64,000 nt of DNA from Streptacidiphilus sp041262525 (GCF_041262525.1 NZ_JBGCCK010000004.1:1-64000), one strand, 5' to 3'. Positions 51,906 through 60,267 are shown, counted from the stretch's first letter. Numbers and translations: made by a program. Notes: generated by a model from the letters alone, not told the origin.

Positions 51906-53140
51906 GCCAACGCCTCCAGTACCTTGGCCAGCGCGGCGACCCCGGCCAGGCAGTCGGGCTCCTCCGCCGACTCGGCGGGCGAGTGGGAGACGCCCGTGGG
52001 GTTCCGCACGAACAGCATCGCAGTCGGGATCGCCGAGGAGAGGATCCCGGCGTCGTGGCCTGCCCCGGTCGGCAGCACCGGGGTGTCCGGGCCGAGCACC
52101 GCGACGAGCTCGTCGCGCAGCGGCGCGTCGAAGTCGACGACCGGCGTGTACGACTCGCGCACGATCTCCGCCCGCACGCCGTCGCGCTCCGCCCGCTCAC
52201 GGGCGGCCGAGCTGATCTCCTCGACGAGCGCCGTCAGCGTGGCCTCGTCCGCCGCACGCGAGTCGAGCCAGCCGCGTACCAGCGAGGCGATCGCGTTGGT
52301 GCCGTTGGGCTCCACGTTCACCTTGCCGAAGGTGGCGAGCGCGCCCGCGAGCCGTGCCTTCTTCCGCGCCGCGAGAACGGTGTTCGCGTAGGTGAGCATC
52401 GGATCGCGCCGGTCCTCCAGGCGCGTCGTCCCGGCGTGGTTGGCCTCGCCGTGGAAGTCGAAGCGCCACCGCCCGTGCGGCCAGATCGAGGAGGCGACGC
52501 CCACCGCGTTCGGGGTGTCGGCCAGGAACCGGCCCTGCTCCACGTGCAGCTCGACGTAGGCGCCGACGCGAGCGAGCCGCGCCGCGTCCTTCCCGATCGC
52601 GGCCGGGTCCTGCCCGGCCGCCTCCATCGCGTCCGGCAGCCAGACGCCGTCGGCGTCGCGCAGCTTGTACGCCTGGTCCTGCGTCAGCACGCCCGCCGTC
52701 AACCGGGAACCGACGCAGGCGACGCCGAAGCGCGCGCCCTCCTCGTCCACGAAGTTGGTCAGCGCGATCGGCCGCGTCGGACGCACCCCCCGCGCGCGCA
52801 GCGCGTCGAGCGCCGAGAAGGAGGAGATGACGCCCAGCGGCCCGTCGTAGGCGCCGCCGTCCGGGACGGAGTCCAGGTGGGAGCCGGTGACGATGGCCCC
52901 TTCACCTTCCGGATCTCCGTACCAGGCCCACTGGTTGCCGTTGCGGTCCACCTCGTAGGTCAAGCCGCGCTTGCCGGCCTGCTCCTCGAACCACGCGCGG
53001 CACTCGGCGTCGGCGCTGGTCCAGGCGTGCCGACGGTAGCCGCCGGACGCCTGGTAGCGGCCGACGGGGAGGAGCTCGTCCCACATCAGGCGGTAGCCGT
53101 CCGCGGCGTCGCCGAGCTCCTCCTCGTAAGCCTTCGTCAT
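51896..53140 (-). CDS. M20-family amidase (allantoate amidohydrolase-like); proposed N-formylglutamate deformylase
   Basis: 414 aa. Peptidase M20/AllC-HyuC pattern: IVTGSHLDSVPDGGAYDGPLGVIS (metal ligands His, Asp), NFVDEEGARFGVACVGSRL (catalytic Glu pair), YVELHVEQGRFL, HGEANHAGTTRLEDRRDP and a C-terminal LPTGAGHDAGIL. The family hydrolyses N-carbamoyl or ureido amides; allantoate is the usual annotation. Here it is embedded between hutU and hutF and no HutG is nearby, so cleavage of N-formylglutamate to glutamate plus formate is the better guess. ATG 53140 is used; GTG 53155, overlapping the hutU stop by 8 nt, is also possible. Confidence 0.82.
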   Translation of the reverse strand: MTKAYEEELGDAADGYRLMWDELLPVGRYQASGGYRRHAWTSADAECRAWFEEQAGKRGLTYEVDRNGNQWAWYGDPEGEGAIVTGSHLDSVPDGGAYDGPLGVISSFSALDALRARGVRPTRPIALTNFVDEEGARFGVACVGSRLTAGVLTQDQAYKLRDADGVWLPDAMEAAGQDPAAIGKDAARLARVGAYVELHVEQGRFLADTPNAVGVASSIWPHGRWRFDFHGEANHAGTTRLEDRRDPMLTYANTVLAARKKARLAGALATFGKVNVEPNGTNAIASLVRGWLDSRAADEATLTALVEEISSAARERAERDGVRAEIVRESYTPVVDFDAPLRDELVAVLGPDTPVLPTGAGHDAGILSSAIPTAMLFVRNPTGVSHSPAESAEEPDCLAGVAALAKVLEALACR

Positions 53141-53147
53141 CGCGAGG

Positions 53148-54818
53148 TCACTCACCCTCGCGCATCGGCACGCGCACACCGCGCTCGTCCGCGACGTCCG
53201 CGGCGAGGTCGTAGCCCGCGTCGACGTGGCGGATGACGCCCATGCCCGGGTCGTTGGTGAGCACCCGGCGGATCTTCTCGCCCGCCAGCTTCGTGCCGTC
53301 CGCGACCGTGACCTGACCCGCGTGGATCGAGCGGCCGATGCCGACGCCGCCGCCGTGGTGGATGGAGACCCAGGACGCGCCGGAGGCCACGTTGACCATG
53401 GCGTTCAGCAGCGGCCAGTCCGCGATCGCGTCCGAGCCGTCCAGCATGGCCTCGGTCTCCCGGTACGGGGACGCGACCGAACCGCAGTCGAGATGGTCAC
53501 GACCGATCACGATCGGCGCGGCCAGCTCGCCGGAGGCGACCATGTCGTTGAAGCGCTCACCGGCCTTGTCCCGCTCGCCGTAACCGAGCCAGCAGATCCG
53601 CGCGGGCAGACCCTGGAAGTGGACCCGCTCGCCGGCCATCTTCATCCAGCGAGCCAGCGACTCGTTCTCCGGGAAGAGCTCCAGGATCGCCTTGTCGGTC
53701 TTGGCGATGTCCTGCGGGTCGCCGGAGAGCGCGGCCCAGCGGAACGGGCCCTTGCCTTCGCAGAACAGGGGGCGGATGTAGGCGGGCACGAAGCCGGGGA
53801 AGTCGAACGCCCGGGAGTAGCCCGCGAGCTGGGCCTCGCCGCGGATCGAGTTGCCGTAGTCGAAGACCTCGGCACCCTTGTCCATGAAACCGACCATCGC
53901 CTCGACGTGCTTGGCCATCGCTTCGCGCGAACGCTCGGTGAACTCGGCCGGCTTCTCGGCCGCGTAGGCGGCCATGTCGTCGAAGTCGACACCGAGGGGC
54001 AGGTAGGCCAGCGGGTCGTGCGCGCTGGTCTGGTCGGTGACGATGTCGATCGGCGCGTCCATCGCCAGCATCGCCGGGACCAGCTCGGCGGCGTTGCCGA
54101 GCAGACCGATGGAGAGCGGCTTGCGCGCGTCGCGGGCCTCGACCGCCAACTCCAGCGCGTGCTTGAGGTCCTTCGCCTCCACGTCCAGGTAGCGGTGCTC
54201 GATCCGGCGGGAGATACGGGACGGGTCGCAGTCGATGCAGATCGCGACGCCGTCGTTCATCGTGACCGCGAGCGGCTGCGCGCCACCCATGCCACCGAGA
54301 CCGGCGGTGAGCGTGATCGTCCCGGCGAGGGTCCCGTTGAAGCGCTTGGCCGCGACGGCGGCGAAGGTCTCGTAGGTGCCCTGGAGAATGCCCTGCGTGC
54401 CGATGTAGATCCACGAGCCGGCCGTCATCTGGCCGTACATCGTGAGACCGAGGTTCTCCAGCCGCCGGAACTCCTCCCAGTTGGCCCAGTCGCCGACCAG
54501 GTTGGAGTTCGCGATCAGCACCCGCGGCGCCCACTCGTGCGTCTGCATGACGCCGACCGGACGGCCGGACTGGACCAGCATGGTCTCGTCCTGCTTCAGG
54601 GTCTGCAGGGTTCGGACCATTGCGTCGTAGGAACGCCAGTCACGGGCGGCCTTGCCGGTCCCGCCGTAGACCACGAGCTTCTCGGGGTGCTCGGCGACCT
54701 CCGGGTCGAGATTGTTGTTCAGCATGCGCAGGGCGGCCTCCTGCTGCCAGCCCAAAGTGCTGAGGGTAGTGCCGCGTGCGGCACGGACCGTGCGAGGGCC
54801 GCTCTGCTGCTGCGCCAT
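53148..54818 (-). CDS. hutU: Urocanate hydratase HutU
   Basis: 556 aa, full length. Catalyses urocanate plus water to imidazolonepropionate using tightly bound NAD+. Signatures: VYGGTGKAARDW, SGRPVGVMQTHEWAPRVLIANSNLVG, QTGSWIYIGTQGI-like block (MTAGSWIYIGTQGILQGTYET), TAGLGGMGGAQPLAVTMNDGV (NAD loop), DQTSAHDPLAYLP and ICWLGYGERDKAG. ATG 54818 has AAGGAGG 9 nt upstream. First gene of the hutU-M20-hutF operon. Confidence 0.97.
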   Translation of the reverse strand: MAQQQSGPRTVRAARGTTLSTLGWQQEAALRMLNNNLDPEVAEHPEKLVVYGGTGKAARDWRSYDAMVRTLQTLKQDETMLVQSGRPVGVMQTHEWAPRVLIANSNLVGDWANWEEFRRLENLGLTMYGQMTAGSWIYIGTQGILQGTYETFAAVAAKRFNGTLAGTITLTAGLGGMGGAQPLAVTMNDGVAICIDCDPSRISRRIEHRYLDVEAKDLKHALELAVEARDARKPLSIGLLGNAAELVPAMLAMDAPIDIVTDQTSAHDPLAYLPLGVDFDDMAAYAAEKPAEFTERSREAMAKHVEAMVGFMDKGAEVFDYGNSIRGEAQLAGYSRAFDFPGFVPAYIRPLFCEGKGPFRWAALSGDPQDIAKTDKAILELFPENESLARWMKMAGERVHFQGLPARICWLGYGERDKAGERFNDMVASGELAAPIVIGRDHLDCGSVASPYRETEAMLDGSDAIADWPLLNAMVNVASGASWVSIHHGGGVGIGRSIHAGQVTVADGTKLAGEKIRRVLTNDPGMGVIRHVDAGYDLAADVADERGVRVPMREGE

Positions 54819-54842
54819 GGCTTCCGTCCTCCTTGGATGGAT

Positions 54843-54863
54843 CCATTCAGTAGTGACGAGATT
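54843..54863. promoter_or_regulatory. hutU upstream motif shared with hutH
   Basis: On the minus strand AATCTCGTCAC-TAC-TGAATGG, 25-45 nt upstream of hutU. The hutH upstream region has AATCTCATCAC-G-TGAATGG (60268-60286, plus strand). The shared halves AATCTCrTCAC and TGAATGG suggest one regulator for both. Confidence 0.4.
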
Positions 54864-54970
54864 GAAGATAGCCGTTCATTCAGCTCGCCACCAGGGGGTG
54901 CCTGTCTCCTATGTCCTTTTCATTCCGATTTCGCACCTATGCTGACACGGACAACCGAGAGGAGACCGAC

Positions 54971-55399
54971 GTGGGACCGGTGGAATTCCTGGTTCTCGCC
55001 TTCCCGGGCGAGCAGGTCGGCACGGACGTCGTTGCTCCACTGAATGCGCTGCGGCGGGCAGGCGGCGTGCGGCTCATCGACTCGCTGCTGGTGACCAAGG
55101 CGGCGGACGGCACGGTCAGCGCGTCCGAGCTGACGGACCAGGAGGAGCTCAAGGCCGCGCTGGACCCGGACCCGGACGCGACTCCGGAGACCAGCCTGAT
55201 GGGCGAGGAGGACGCGGCGGAGGCCGGGGAACTGCTCGAACCCGGTTCGTGCGCGCTGCTGCTGCTCGTGGAGCACGTCTGGGCGGCGGAGGCGGTGGCC
55301 GCCTTCCGCGAGGCGAACGGCCGCGTGGCGGCCTCGGTCAGGATCCCGCCCGAGCACGTGGCCGAGGCTCGGCAGGCACTTGTGAATACGGAGAGGTAA
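54971..55399 (+). CDS. Small cytosolic protein of the DUF6325/DUF1269-like type
   Basis: 142 aa. Pattern VEFLVLAFPGEQVGTDVVAPLNALRRAGGVRLIDSLLVTKAADGTV... ELEPGSCALLLLVEHVWAAEAVAAFREANGRVAASVRIP, which is the DUF1269/DUF6325 arrangement with a Gly/Ala-rich hydrophobic core and a conserved EHxWA. Function unknown. GTG 54971 has GAGGAG 6 nt upstream. A SHOCT protein gene follows 5 nt after its stop, a pairing often seen for this family in actinomycetes. Confidence 0.75.
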   Translation: MGPVEFLVLAFPGEQVGTDVVAPLNALRRAGGVRLIDSLLVTKAADGTVSASELTDQEELKAALDPDPDATPETSLMGEEDAAEAGELLEPGSCALLLLVEHVWAAEAVAAFREANGRVAASVRIPPEHVAEARQALVNTER

Positions 55400-55404
55400 A
55401 GGCC

Positions 55405-55596
55405 ATGTTCGTGCGACCGATGCGACCGGTTCTGATGCGACGCCCGGTGGGCGCACCGCTGCTGCGCGGAGCGCTGATCGCTACGCCGCTGACGAATGAC
55501 GTGGCGTCAAAGCTGGCTCAGCTGGGCGAGATGGTCCAGCAGGGCGTCCTCACCCGGGAGGAGTTCACCGCGGCCAAGGCCAGACTCTTGAGCTGA
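55405..55596 (+). CDS. SHOCT-domain small protein
   Basis: 63 aa. The last 30 residues form a SHOCT motif: VASKLAQLGEMVQQGVLTREEFTAAKARLLS. The N-terminus is Arg/Met/Pro-rich. SHOCT is a short oligomerisation motif found at protein ends; function unknown. ATG 55405 is 5 nt after the stop of the DUF6325-like gene, so the two form one operon. Confidence 0.8.
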   Translation: MFVRPMRPVLMRRPVGAPLLRGALIATPLTNDVASKLAQLGEMVQQGVLTREEFTAAKARLLS

Positions 55597-55612
55597 CCTC
55601 TGGTTGCACCTC

Positions 55613-55635
55613 CAGGGGCGCGGGGAAGTTGCAAC
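55613..55635. repeat. Truncated copy of the dispersed repeat (B, left end only)
   Basis: CAGGGGCGCGGGGAA is the first 15 nt of module B, followed directly by GTTGCAAC, the flank that normally lies outside the repeat. The whole interior and the right arm are missing, as if excised between the ends. Confidence 0.7.
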
Positions 55636-55646
55636 TGGCCCTAAGA

Positions 55647-56573
55647 CTAAAAGGTCGCGGCGCGGATGAGGAGGCCGCAGCCCGCCAGGGTGCCGATCCC
55701 CCAGAGGGCGACCATCGGGGCCAGCGAAGCGTCCGTGCCGAGGATGGGGCGCCAGACGCCGGCGGCGTCATTGGGCATGTAGACCATGCTGACCGGGGTG
55801 CCGTACGGATCGGGGCAGGCGCGGCCGCCCCAGAGGTCGGCGTAGTTGCCGTCCGGCTCCCGCACCGTGCAGACCCAGTACGGCGTGTTGTGGCTGCCGG
55901 TCTCCCGCCGCTCGGTGTCGATCGCGCCGACGCCCTGCGCGCCGGCCAGCACCATCACCGCGTCCGCCGCGCCGACCGAGGCCACCAGGAAGCCCAGCGC
56001 GGCCAGCGCGTACGTCCGACTCACCCGCTTCGGGACCGGCGCGCCGCCGTAGACCGTACGGCGGACGATCACCGCGAAGCCGAAGATCAGCCAGATCCCG
56101 CCGAAGACCGCGCCGAAGCCGAGGTCCAGCGCCGCGACGCCGCTCGTCAGCGCGATCGCGAGAAAGCCGATCAGCAGCCAGCCCAGCCACCACCGCGTTC
56201 GCGTGGTGTAGCCGCCGGTCACCCGCGCGGGACGCTTGTCCGGGCTCGGGACCGGCGTTCCGTGCGAGTGCAGGCCGTGGGCGGCCAGGGCCTTTTCGAA
56301 CTCCGCCGCGCTCCGCGTCGTGATCATGCGGCCGGCCTCGCCCGCGCGGGCGATGTCCGCGGTCGTCGCCGCCTGCGGGTAGGCGTCGGTGAAGCAGATC
56401 AGCACGCTCACGACGAGCGAACGCCCGTACTTCGTCGCCGCGAGGTGGCGCAGCTTGTCGGCCTGGAATCCGGCCCGCTTGAGCGACTTCACCCGCTCCG
56501 GCGTCAGCTCCGGCAGATGCACCTCACTCCACTGCCGCGCGTCCTCGTCCTGCGCGTCCCCATGCCGCACCAT
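55647..56573 (-). CDS. Membrane protein with cytoplasmic N-terminal domain, function unknown
   Basis: 308 aa. The N-terminal 90 residues are soluble (VHLPELTPERVKSLKRAGFQADKLRHLAATKYGRSLVV, EFEKALAAHGLH); then two membrane segments at about 115-155, one near 190-210, an extracellular loop with two Cys (PYWVCTVREPDGNYADLWGGRACPDPYG) and a last segment. I do not recognise the family. ATG 56573 is the first start consistent with the coding pattern; a longer frame to 57197 is a shadow of the next gene. Confidence 0.65.
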   Translation of the reverse strand: MVRHGDAQDEDARQWSEVHLPELTPERVKSLKRAGFQADKLRHLAATKYGRSLVVSVLICFTDAYPQAATTADIARAGEAGRMITTRSAAEFEKALAAHGLHSHGTPVPSPDKRPARVTGGYTTRTRWWLGWLLIGFLAIALTSGVAALDLGFGAVFGGIWLIFGFAVIVRRTVYGGAPVPKRVSRTYALAALGFLVASVGAADAVMVLAGAQGVGAIDTERRETGSHNTPYWVCTVREPDGNYADLWGGRACPDPYGTPVSMVYMPNDAAGVWRPILGTDASLAPMVALWGIGTLAGCGLLIRAATF

Positions 56574-56623
56574 GTCTGGCCATCCCTCCCCGTGACGAGG
56601 AGGGACTCTAACGCAGAGCTGGT

Positions 56624-57178
56624 TCAGCCGTGGACGATCGCCTTGACGTTGCCGGCGGCCGGTCCGGTGGTGACGAAGTCGCCGACCTTGCCGCGCCGGC
56701 CCAGCAGGCGGCCGTCGTCCGTGCGGGACCAGAGCAGTTTCTCCTCGCGCCGCTCCCAACGGGCCAGGGCCAGCGCCCCCACCTGCACGCCGAGGCCGTA
56801 GCCGAGAACGGCCAGCCCCGCCGCCGGGCCTGCGACGACGCCGAGCGCAGCGGTCGCGCTGATGCCGATCAGCAGCCAGAGCGCGTGTCCGCGCGCCAGC
56901 CGCTGCCGCGTCTCCTGCGGCGGCTCCAGCGTGATAGCGAACGCGGCCTTCCCCGCGTCCCGCGCCCGCCCGGCGTACCAGCGCCGCCGCTGGAGCGCCC
57001 CGGCCAGGACACCCACGACGAACAGCCCGGCGCCGATCAGCGCGCCCCGGCCGAGCCCGGTCAGACTCGGGATGAGCAGCCCACAGAGAGCGCCCACCGC
57101 CCCGATCCACATCAGCGTGCGCGCAACAGTGCCCATGATCACGACGACCCGGGCGCGCGCATAGGTCCCACGCAGCAT
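56624..57178 (-). CDS. Small membrane protein, function unknown
   Basis: 184 aa. Two membrane segments near residues 20-60, a basic loop (LQRRRWYAGRARDAG), two more near 95-135 and a short cytoplasmic domain (WERREEKLLWSRTDDGRLLGRRGKVGDFVTTGPAAGNVKAIVHG). The region before it in the frame is antisense to an acetyltransferase remnant and not included. ATG 57178 lies 6 nt after TATCGT (leaderless pattern); ATG 57136 is an alternative. Possibly a partner of the neighbouring membrane protein. Confidence 0.65.
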   Translation of the reverse strand: MLRGTYARARVVVIMGTVARTLMWIGAVGALCGLLIPSLTGLGRGALIGAGLFVVGVLAGALQRRRWYAGRARDAGKAAFAITLEPPQETRQRLARGHALWLLIGISATAALGVVAGPAAGLAVLGYGLGVQVGALALARWERREEKLLWSRTDDGRLLGRRGKVGDFVTTGPAAGNVKAIVHG

Positions 57179-57222
57179 GGCGGGACGATAGCGCCAACAG
57201 ATGAGAATTGTCTTGGGTGCGG

Positions 57223-57485
57223 TCAGTCGAAAGCCGCCGCCGAGACCGGGCGGTGGTGGAGGCCGAGGCGTTCGTAGACGCGGCGGGCGGGGGTGTTCCA
57301 GTCCTCGACCATCAGGCCCACGGCCGCGTGGTCGGCGAGGGCGGCCGAGACGAGGGGGCGGCGATCGCGGCGTCCTCCCCCACCCAGGCGCGACCCCGCC
57401 CGCGCAGGCCCTGAGCTGTCCAGAGCACGAGTGAGTCGTTGTCACAGTGGTCAGCCAGCTCACCCACGTCTATGACTTCACGCAT
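57223..57485 (-). pseudogene. GNAT acetyltransferase pseudogene with internal deletion
   Basis: The first about 45 codons from ATG 57485 read MREVIDVGELADHCDNDSL...RAWVGEDAAIAAPS, typical of the N-terminus of actinobacterial GNAT proteins. A different frame then gives the family C-terminus, ALADHAAVGLMVEDWNTPARRVYERLGL...PVSAAAFD, ending with TGA at 57223. About 150 residues in between, including the acetyl-CoA-binding core, are missing and the frame is shifted at the joint. The leaderless promoter (TAGCCT 6 nt before the ATG) is intact. Confidence 0.8.
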
Positions 57486-57516
57486 CCCGCGAGGCTACCC
57501 GCTGCGCGGGCCCCGC

Positions 57517-57620
57517 AAGGGGCGCGAGGAACTGCGCGAGAAACCACCCGGGGCGGATGGCCCTGCCCGTTCGGATCAGTCCCTGCGAGGGTGGCTTGTC
57601 GCGCAGTTCCTCGCGCCCCT
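57517..57620. repeat. Dispersed intergenic repeat, B copy 7 (reverse orientation)
   Basis: Same outer arms (GGGGCGCGAGGAACTGCGCG / CGCGCAGTTCCTCGCGCCCC); read on the minus strand it carries ...GACAAGCCACC...CAGGGCCATCCGCC..., so it is flipped relative to most copies. It lies between the GNAT pseudogene start and the RpiR stop. Confidence 0.88.
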
Positions 57621-57637
57621 GGTGGTTCTCAGGTGCC

Positions 57638-58564
57638 TCAGCCCAAGAAGAGCCCGCGCGTCGTCGCGGCCTGCTCGAAGTCCTCCAGGCGCTGGACCGA
57701 GCCCGGGAGTTCGTCGCACATCGCCTGGAGCAGCACGCGCCCCAGCATCATCGGCGCGCAGGCCGTGTCGAAGACCAGGCTGGAGCCGACCGCCGCCGGG
57801 AGCATCACGTCCGAGACCGCCGCCACCGGCGCGAACGCGCTGTCGGCGACCGTCACCACGGTCATGCCGGCAGCCTTCGCCGCGGTCAGGGCCTCCATCA
57901 CCTCGCGCGGGTAGCGCGGGAGGGCGAAGCAGATCAGGGCCGTCGCGCCCGCCTGGCGGGCCTGTTCTATGCGGTCGAGCAGCATGCTGCCGCCCTCGTC
58001 GAGCAGCCGGACGTCCGGGTGGACCTTCGCCGCGAAGTACGCGAAACCGTGCGCCTGCGCGGAGGCCGCCCGCAGGCCGAGGACCGGCAGCGGGCGGGAC
58101 GCGGCCAGCACGCGGGCCGCGTGCAGCACCGGCTCGGGGTCGGCCAGCACAGCGGCCAGATGCTGCAGGTTGGCGATCTCGGAGAGCACCGCCTGCTGCT
58201 GCTCGTTGCGGACCACCTCGCCGGGCGTCTCCCGGACGCCGCCGGACGCGCCCCCGCCCTCCCCCGGCTCGGCGAGCCCGAGTTCGCGCAGCTGGCGGCG
58301 GAGCGCCGGGTAGCCGTCGAAGCCGAGCGCGACGGCGAAGCGGGTGACCGAGGGCTGGCTGACGCCGGCCAGCTCGGCGACCTCGACGCTGGACAGGAAC
58401 GGCGCCTCGGCGGCGTTCCTGACCAGGCAGTGGGCGATCCGGCGCTGAGTCGGCGTCAGCCGGTAGCCCTCGAAGAGGCGCAGCAGCCTGCTGGACGGCC
58501 CGCTGGCCTGCGGTGCCTCCAGCAGTGTGGGGGCCTCGGCCGTCTGGGGCGGTGTCACGCTCAT
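57638..58564 (-). CDS. MurR/RpiR-family transcriptional regulator
   Basis: 308 aa. N-terminal HTH_6 (LLRLFEGYRLTPTQRRIAHCLVRNAAEAPFLSSVEVAELAGVSQPSVTRFAVALGFDGYPALRRQLREL) and a C-terminal SIS domain (LPVLGLRAASAQAHGFAYFAAKVHPDVRLLDEGGSMLLDRI, ALICFALPRYPREVMEALTAAKAAGMTVVTVADSAFAP). SIS domains in this family usually bind phosphosugars, but hut-linked members exist in actinomycetes. ATG 58564 with GGAGG 5 nt upstream. 119 nt downstream of hutH on the same strand; candidate regulator of the hut genes. Confidence 0.9.
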   Translation of the reverse strand: MSVTPPQTAEAPTLLEAPQASGPSSRLLRLFEGYRLTPTQRRIAHCLVRNAAEAPFLSSVEVAELAGVSQPSVTRFAVALGFDGYPALRRQLRELGLAEPGEGGGASGGVRETPGEVVRNEQQQAVLSEIANLQHLAAVLADPEPVLHAARVLAASRPLPVLGLRAASAQAHGFAYFAAKVHPDVRLLDEGGSMLLDRIEQARQAGATALICFALPRYPREVMEALTAAKAAGMTVVTVADSAFAPVAAVSDVMLPAAVGSSLVFDTACAPMMLGRVLLQAMCDELPGSVQRLEDFEQAATTRGLFLG

Positions 58565-58597
58565 CTGCGCCTCCAACGGGCGGGCGATTCAGTAGGT

Positions 58598-58629
58598 GCC
58601 GACTGTGCATGAACGCATGCAGAGTCGGC
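58598..58629. promoter_or_regulatory. 32-nt palindrome between hutH and the RpiR gene
   Basis: GCCGACTGTGCAT (58598-58610) pairs with ATGCAGAGTCGGC (58617-58629) with a single mismatch, loop GAACGC. It is 34-65 nt upstream of the regulator start, where an autoregulatory operator would lie, but it can equally form a strong hairpin terminating hutH mRNA. Confidence 0.65.
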
Positions 58630-58683
58630 AAGTACCTTCTCGCCCACCGGACGAATGACCAGCTCAGCCCCCACAGGCCAGGG

Positions 58684-60261
58684 TCAGGCCAGCGGGCCGG
58701 TGACCGACTCGACGGCTGTCACGAGGCCGCCGCTGCGGACGAACTGGTACGCGGCCTCCAGGTCGGGGGCCAGGAAGCGGTCCGGGCCCGGACCCGCCAC
58801 GCCCGCCGCACGCGCGGCGGCGACCGCCGCGGCCGTGGCCGGGGCGAGCGGGCTGGCGCCCTCGCCGGTGTGGCTGTAGGTGCGGATCTCCAGCGCCCGC
58901 GCCGAGGCGACGAGCTCGACGGCCAGCACCCGGGCCAGGTTGTCCACGGCCTGACGCAGCTTGCGCGCGGCGGACCAGCCCATGGAGACGTGGTCCTCCT
59001 GCATCGCCGAGGAGGGGATGGAGTCGACCGAGGCCGGGACGGCGAGCCGCTTGTTCTCGCTGACCAGCGCGGCCTGCGTGTACTGGGCGATCATCAGGCC
59101 GGAGTCCAGGCCCGGGTCGTCGGCCAGGAACGGCGGCAGGCCGTGCGAGCGGTTCTTGTCCAGCAGCCGGTCCGTGCGGCGCTCGGCGATCGAGCCGAGG
59201 TCGGCGGCGGCGATGGCCAGGAAGTCGAGCACGTAGGCGACGGGCGCGCCGTGGAAGTTGCCGTTCGACTCGACGCGGCCGTCGGGCAGCACGACCGGGT
59301 TGTCGACGGCGGCCGCGAGCTCGCGGTCGGCGACCAACTGGGCGTGGGTCAGCGTGTCGCGGCCCGCGCCGGCGACCTGCGGGGCGCAGCGGATCGAGTA
59401 GGCGTCCTGGACGCGCGGCGCGTCGTCCTGGTGGTGGCCGGTGAGGCCGGAGCCCTCCAGCACCTTGAACATGTTGGCGGCGGACGCGGCCTGGCCGGGG
59501 TGCGGGCGGATCGCGTGCAGCTCGGGCTGGAGCACCTTCTCGGTGCCGAGCAGCGCCTCCAGCGACATGGCGGCGGTGATGTCGGCGACGGTGAAGAGGC
59601 GGCCGAGGTCGGCGCAGGCCATCACCAGCATGCCGAGCATGCCGTCGGTGCCGTTGATGAGGGCCAGGCCCTCCTTCTCGGCGAGCTCGATCGGGGTGAT
59701 GCCGGCGGCGGCGAGCAGCTCGCCGGTCTCGCGGACCTCGCCGTCGGGGCCGTAGGCCAGGCCCTCGCCCATCAGCGCGAGCGCGCAGTGGGAGAGCGGG
59801 GCCAGGTCGCCGGAGCAGCCGAGCGAGCCGAACTCGTGCACGACCGGCGTGATCTGGGCGTTGAGCAGCGCGGCCATCGTCTCGGCGACGACCGGGCGGA
59901 CGCCGGTGCGGCCGGAGGCGAGGGTCTTCAGGCGCAGCAGCATCAGCGCGCGGGTGACCTCGCGCTCGACCTGCGGGCCCATGCCGGCCGCGTGCGAGCG
60001 GACCAGCGAGCGCTGGAGCTGGGCGCGGAGCTCCGGGCTGATGTGCCGGACGGCGAGCGCGCCGAAGCCGGTGGACACCCCGTAGACCGGGCGCGGCTCG
60101 GCGGCCAGCGCGTCGATCCGCGCGCGCGAGGCGGTCATCTCGGCGACCGAGTCGGCGGAGAGCTCGATGCGCGCGTTGCCGCGCGCGACCGCGATGACGT
60201 CGGCCGGGCCCACGTTGGCCTTGCCGATCACGACGACGTTCTCGACGTTCTGCATATCCAT
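58684..60261 (-). CDS. hutH: Histidine ammonia-lyase HutH
   Basis: 525 aa. Removes ammonia from L-histidine to give urocanate, the first hut step. The MIO prosthetic group forms from the triad in GSLGCSGDLAPLSH (C149-S150-G151, instead of the textbook Ala-Ser-Gly). The catalytic Tyr is Y60 (VYGVSTGFGAL); other signatures are LINGTDGMLGML, QDAYSIRCAPQV, NFHGAPVAYVLDFL and SMQEDHVSMGW-type (SSAMQEDHVSMGWSAARKL). ATG 60261 is taken; ATG 60255 is also in frame. Divergent from fdhD. Confidence 0.96.
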   Translation of the reverse strand: MDMQNVENVVVIGKANVGPADVIAVARGNARIELSADSVAEMTASRARIDALAAEPRPVYGVSTGFGALAVRHISPELRAQLQRSLVRSHAAGMGPQVEREVTRALMLLRLKTLASGRTGVRPVVAETMAALLNAQITPVVHEFGSLGCSGDLAPLSHCALALMGEGLAYGPDGEVRETGELLAAAGITPIELAEKEGLALINGTDGMLGMLVMACADLGRLFTVADITAAMSLEALLGTEKVLQPELHAIRPHPGQAASAANMFKVLEGSGLTGHHQDDAPRVQDAYSIRCAPQVAGAGRDTLTHAQLVADRELAAAVDNPVVLPDGRVESNGNFHGAPVAYVLDFLAIAAADLGSIAERRTDRLLDKNRSHGLPPFLADDPGLDSGLMIAQYTQAALVSENKRLAVPASVDSIPSSAMQEDHVSMGWSAARKLRQAVDNLARVLAVELVASARALEIRTYSHTGEGASPLAPATAAAVAAARAAGVAGPGPDRFLAPDLEAAYQFVRSGGLVTAVESVTGPLA

Positions 60262-60267
60262 ATACGG

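Noticed and set aside
55647..57197. A 516-codon frame joining two membrane proteins
   Set aside because: The first 200 codons are antisense-frame readings of the 56624-57178 gene; coding pattern starts at ATG 56573.
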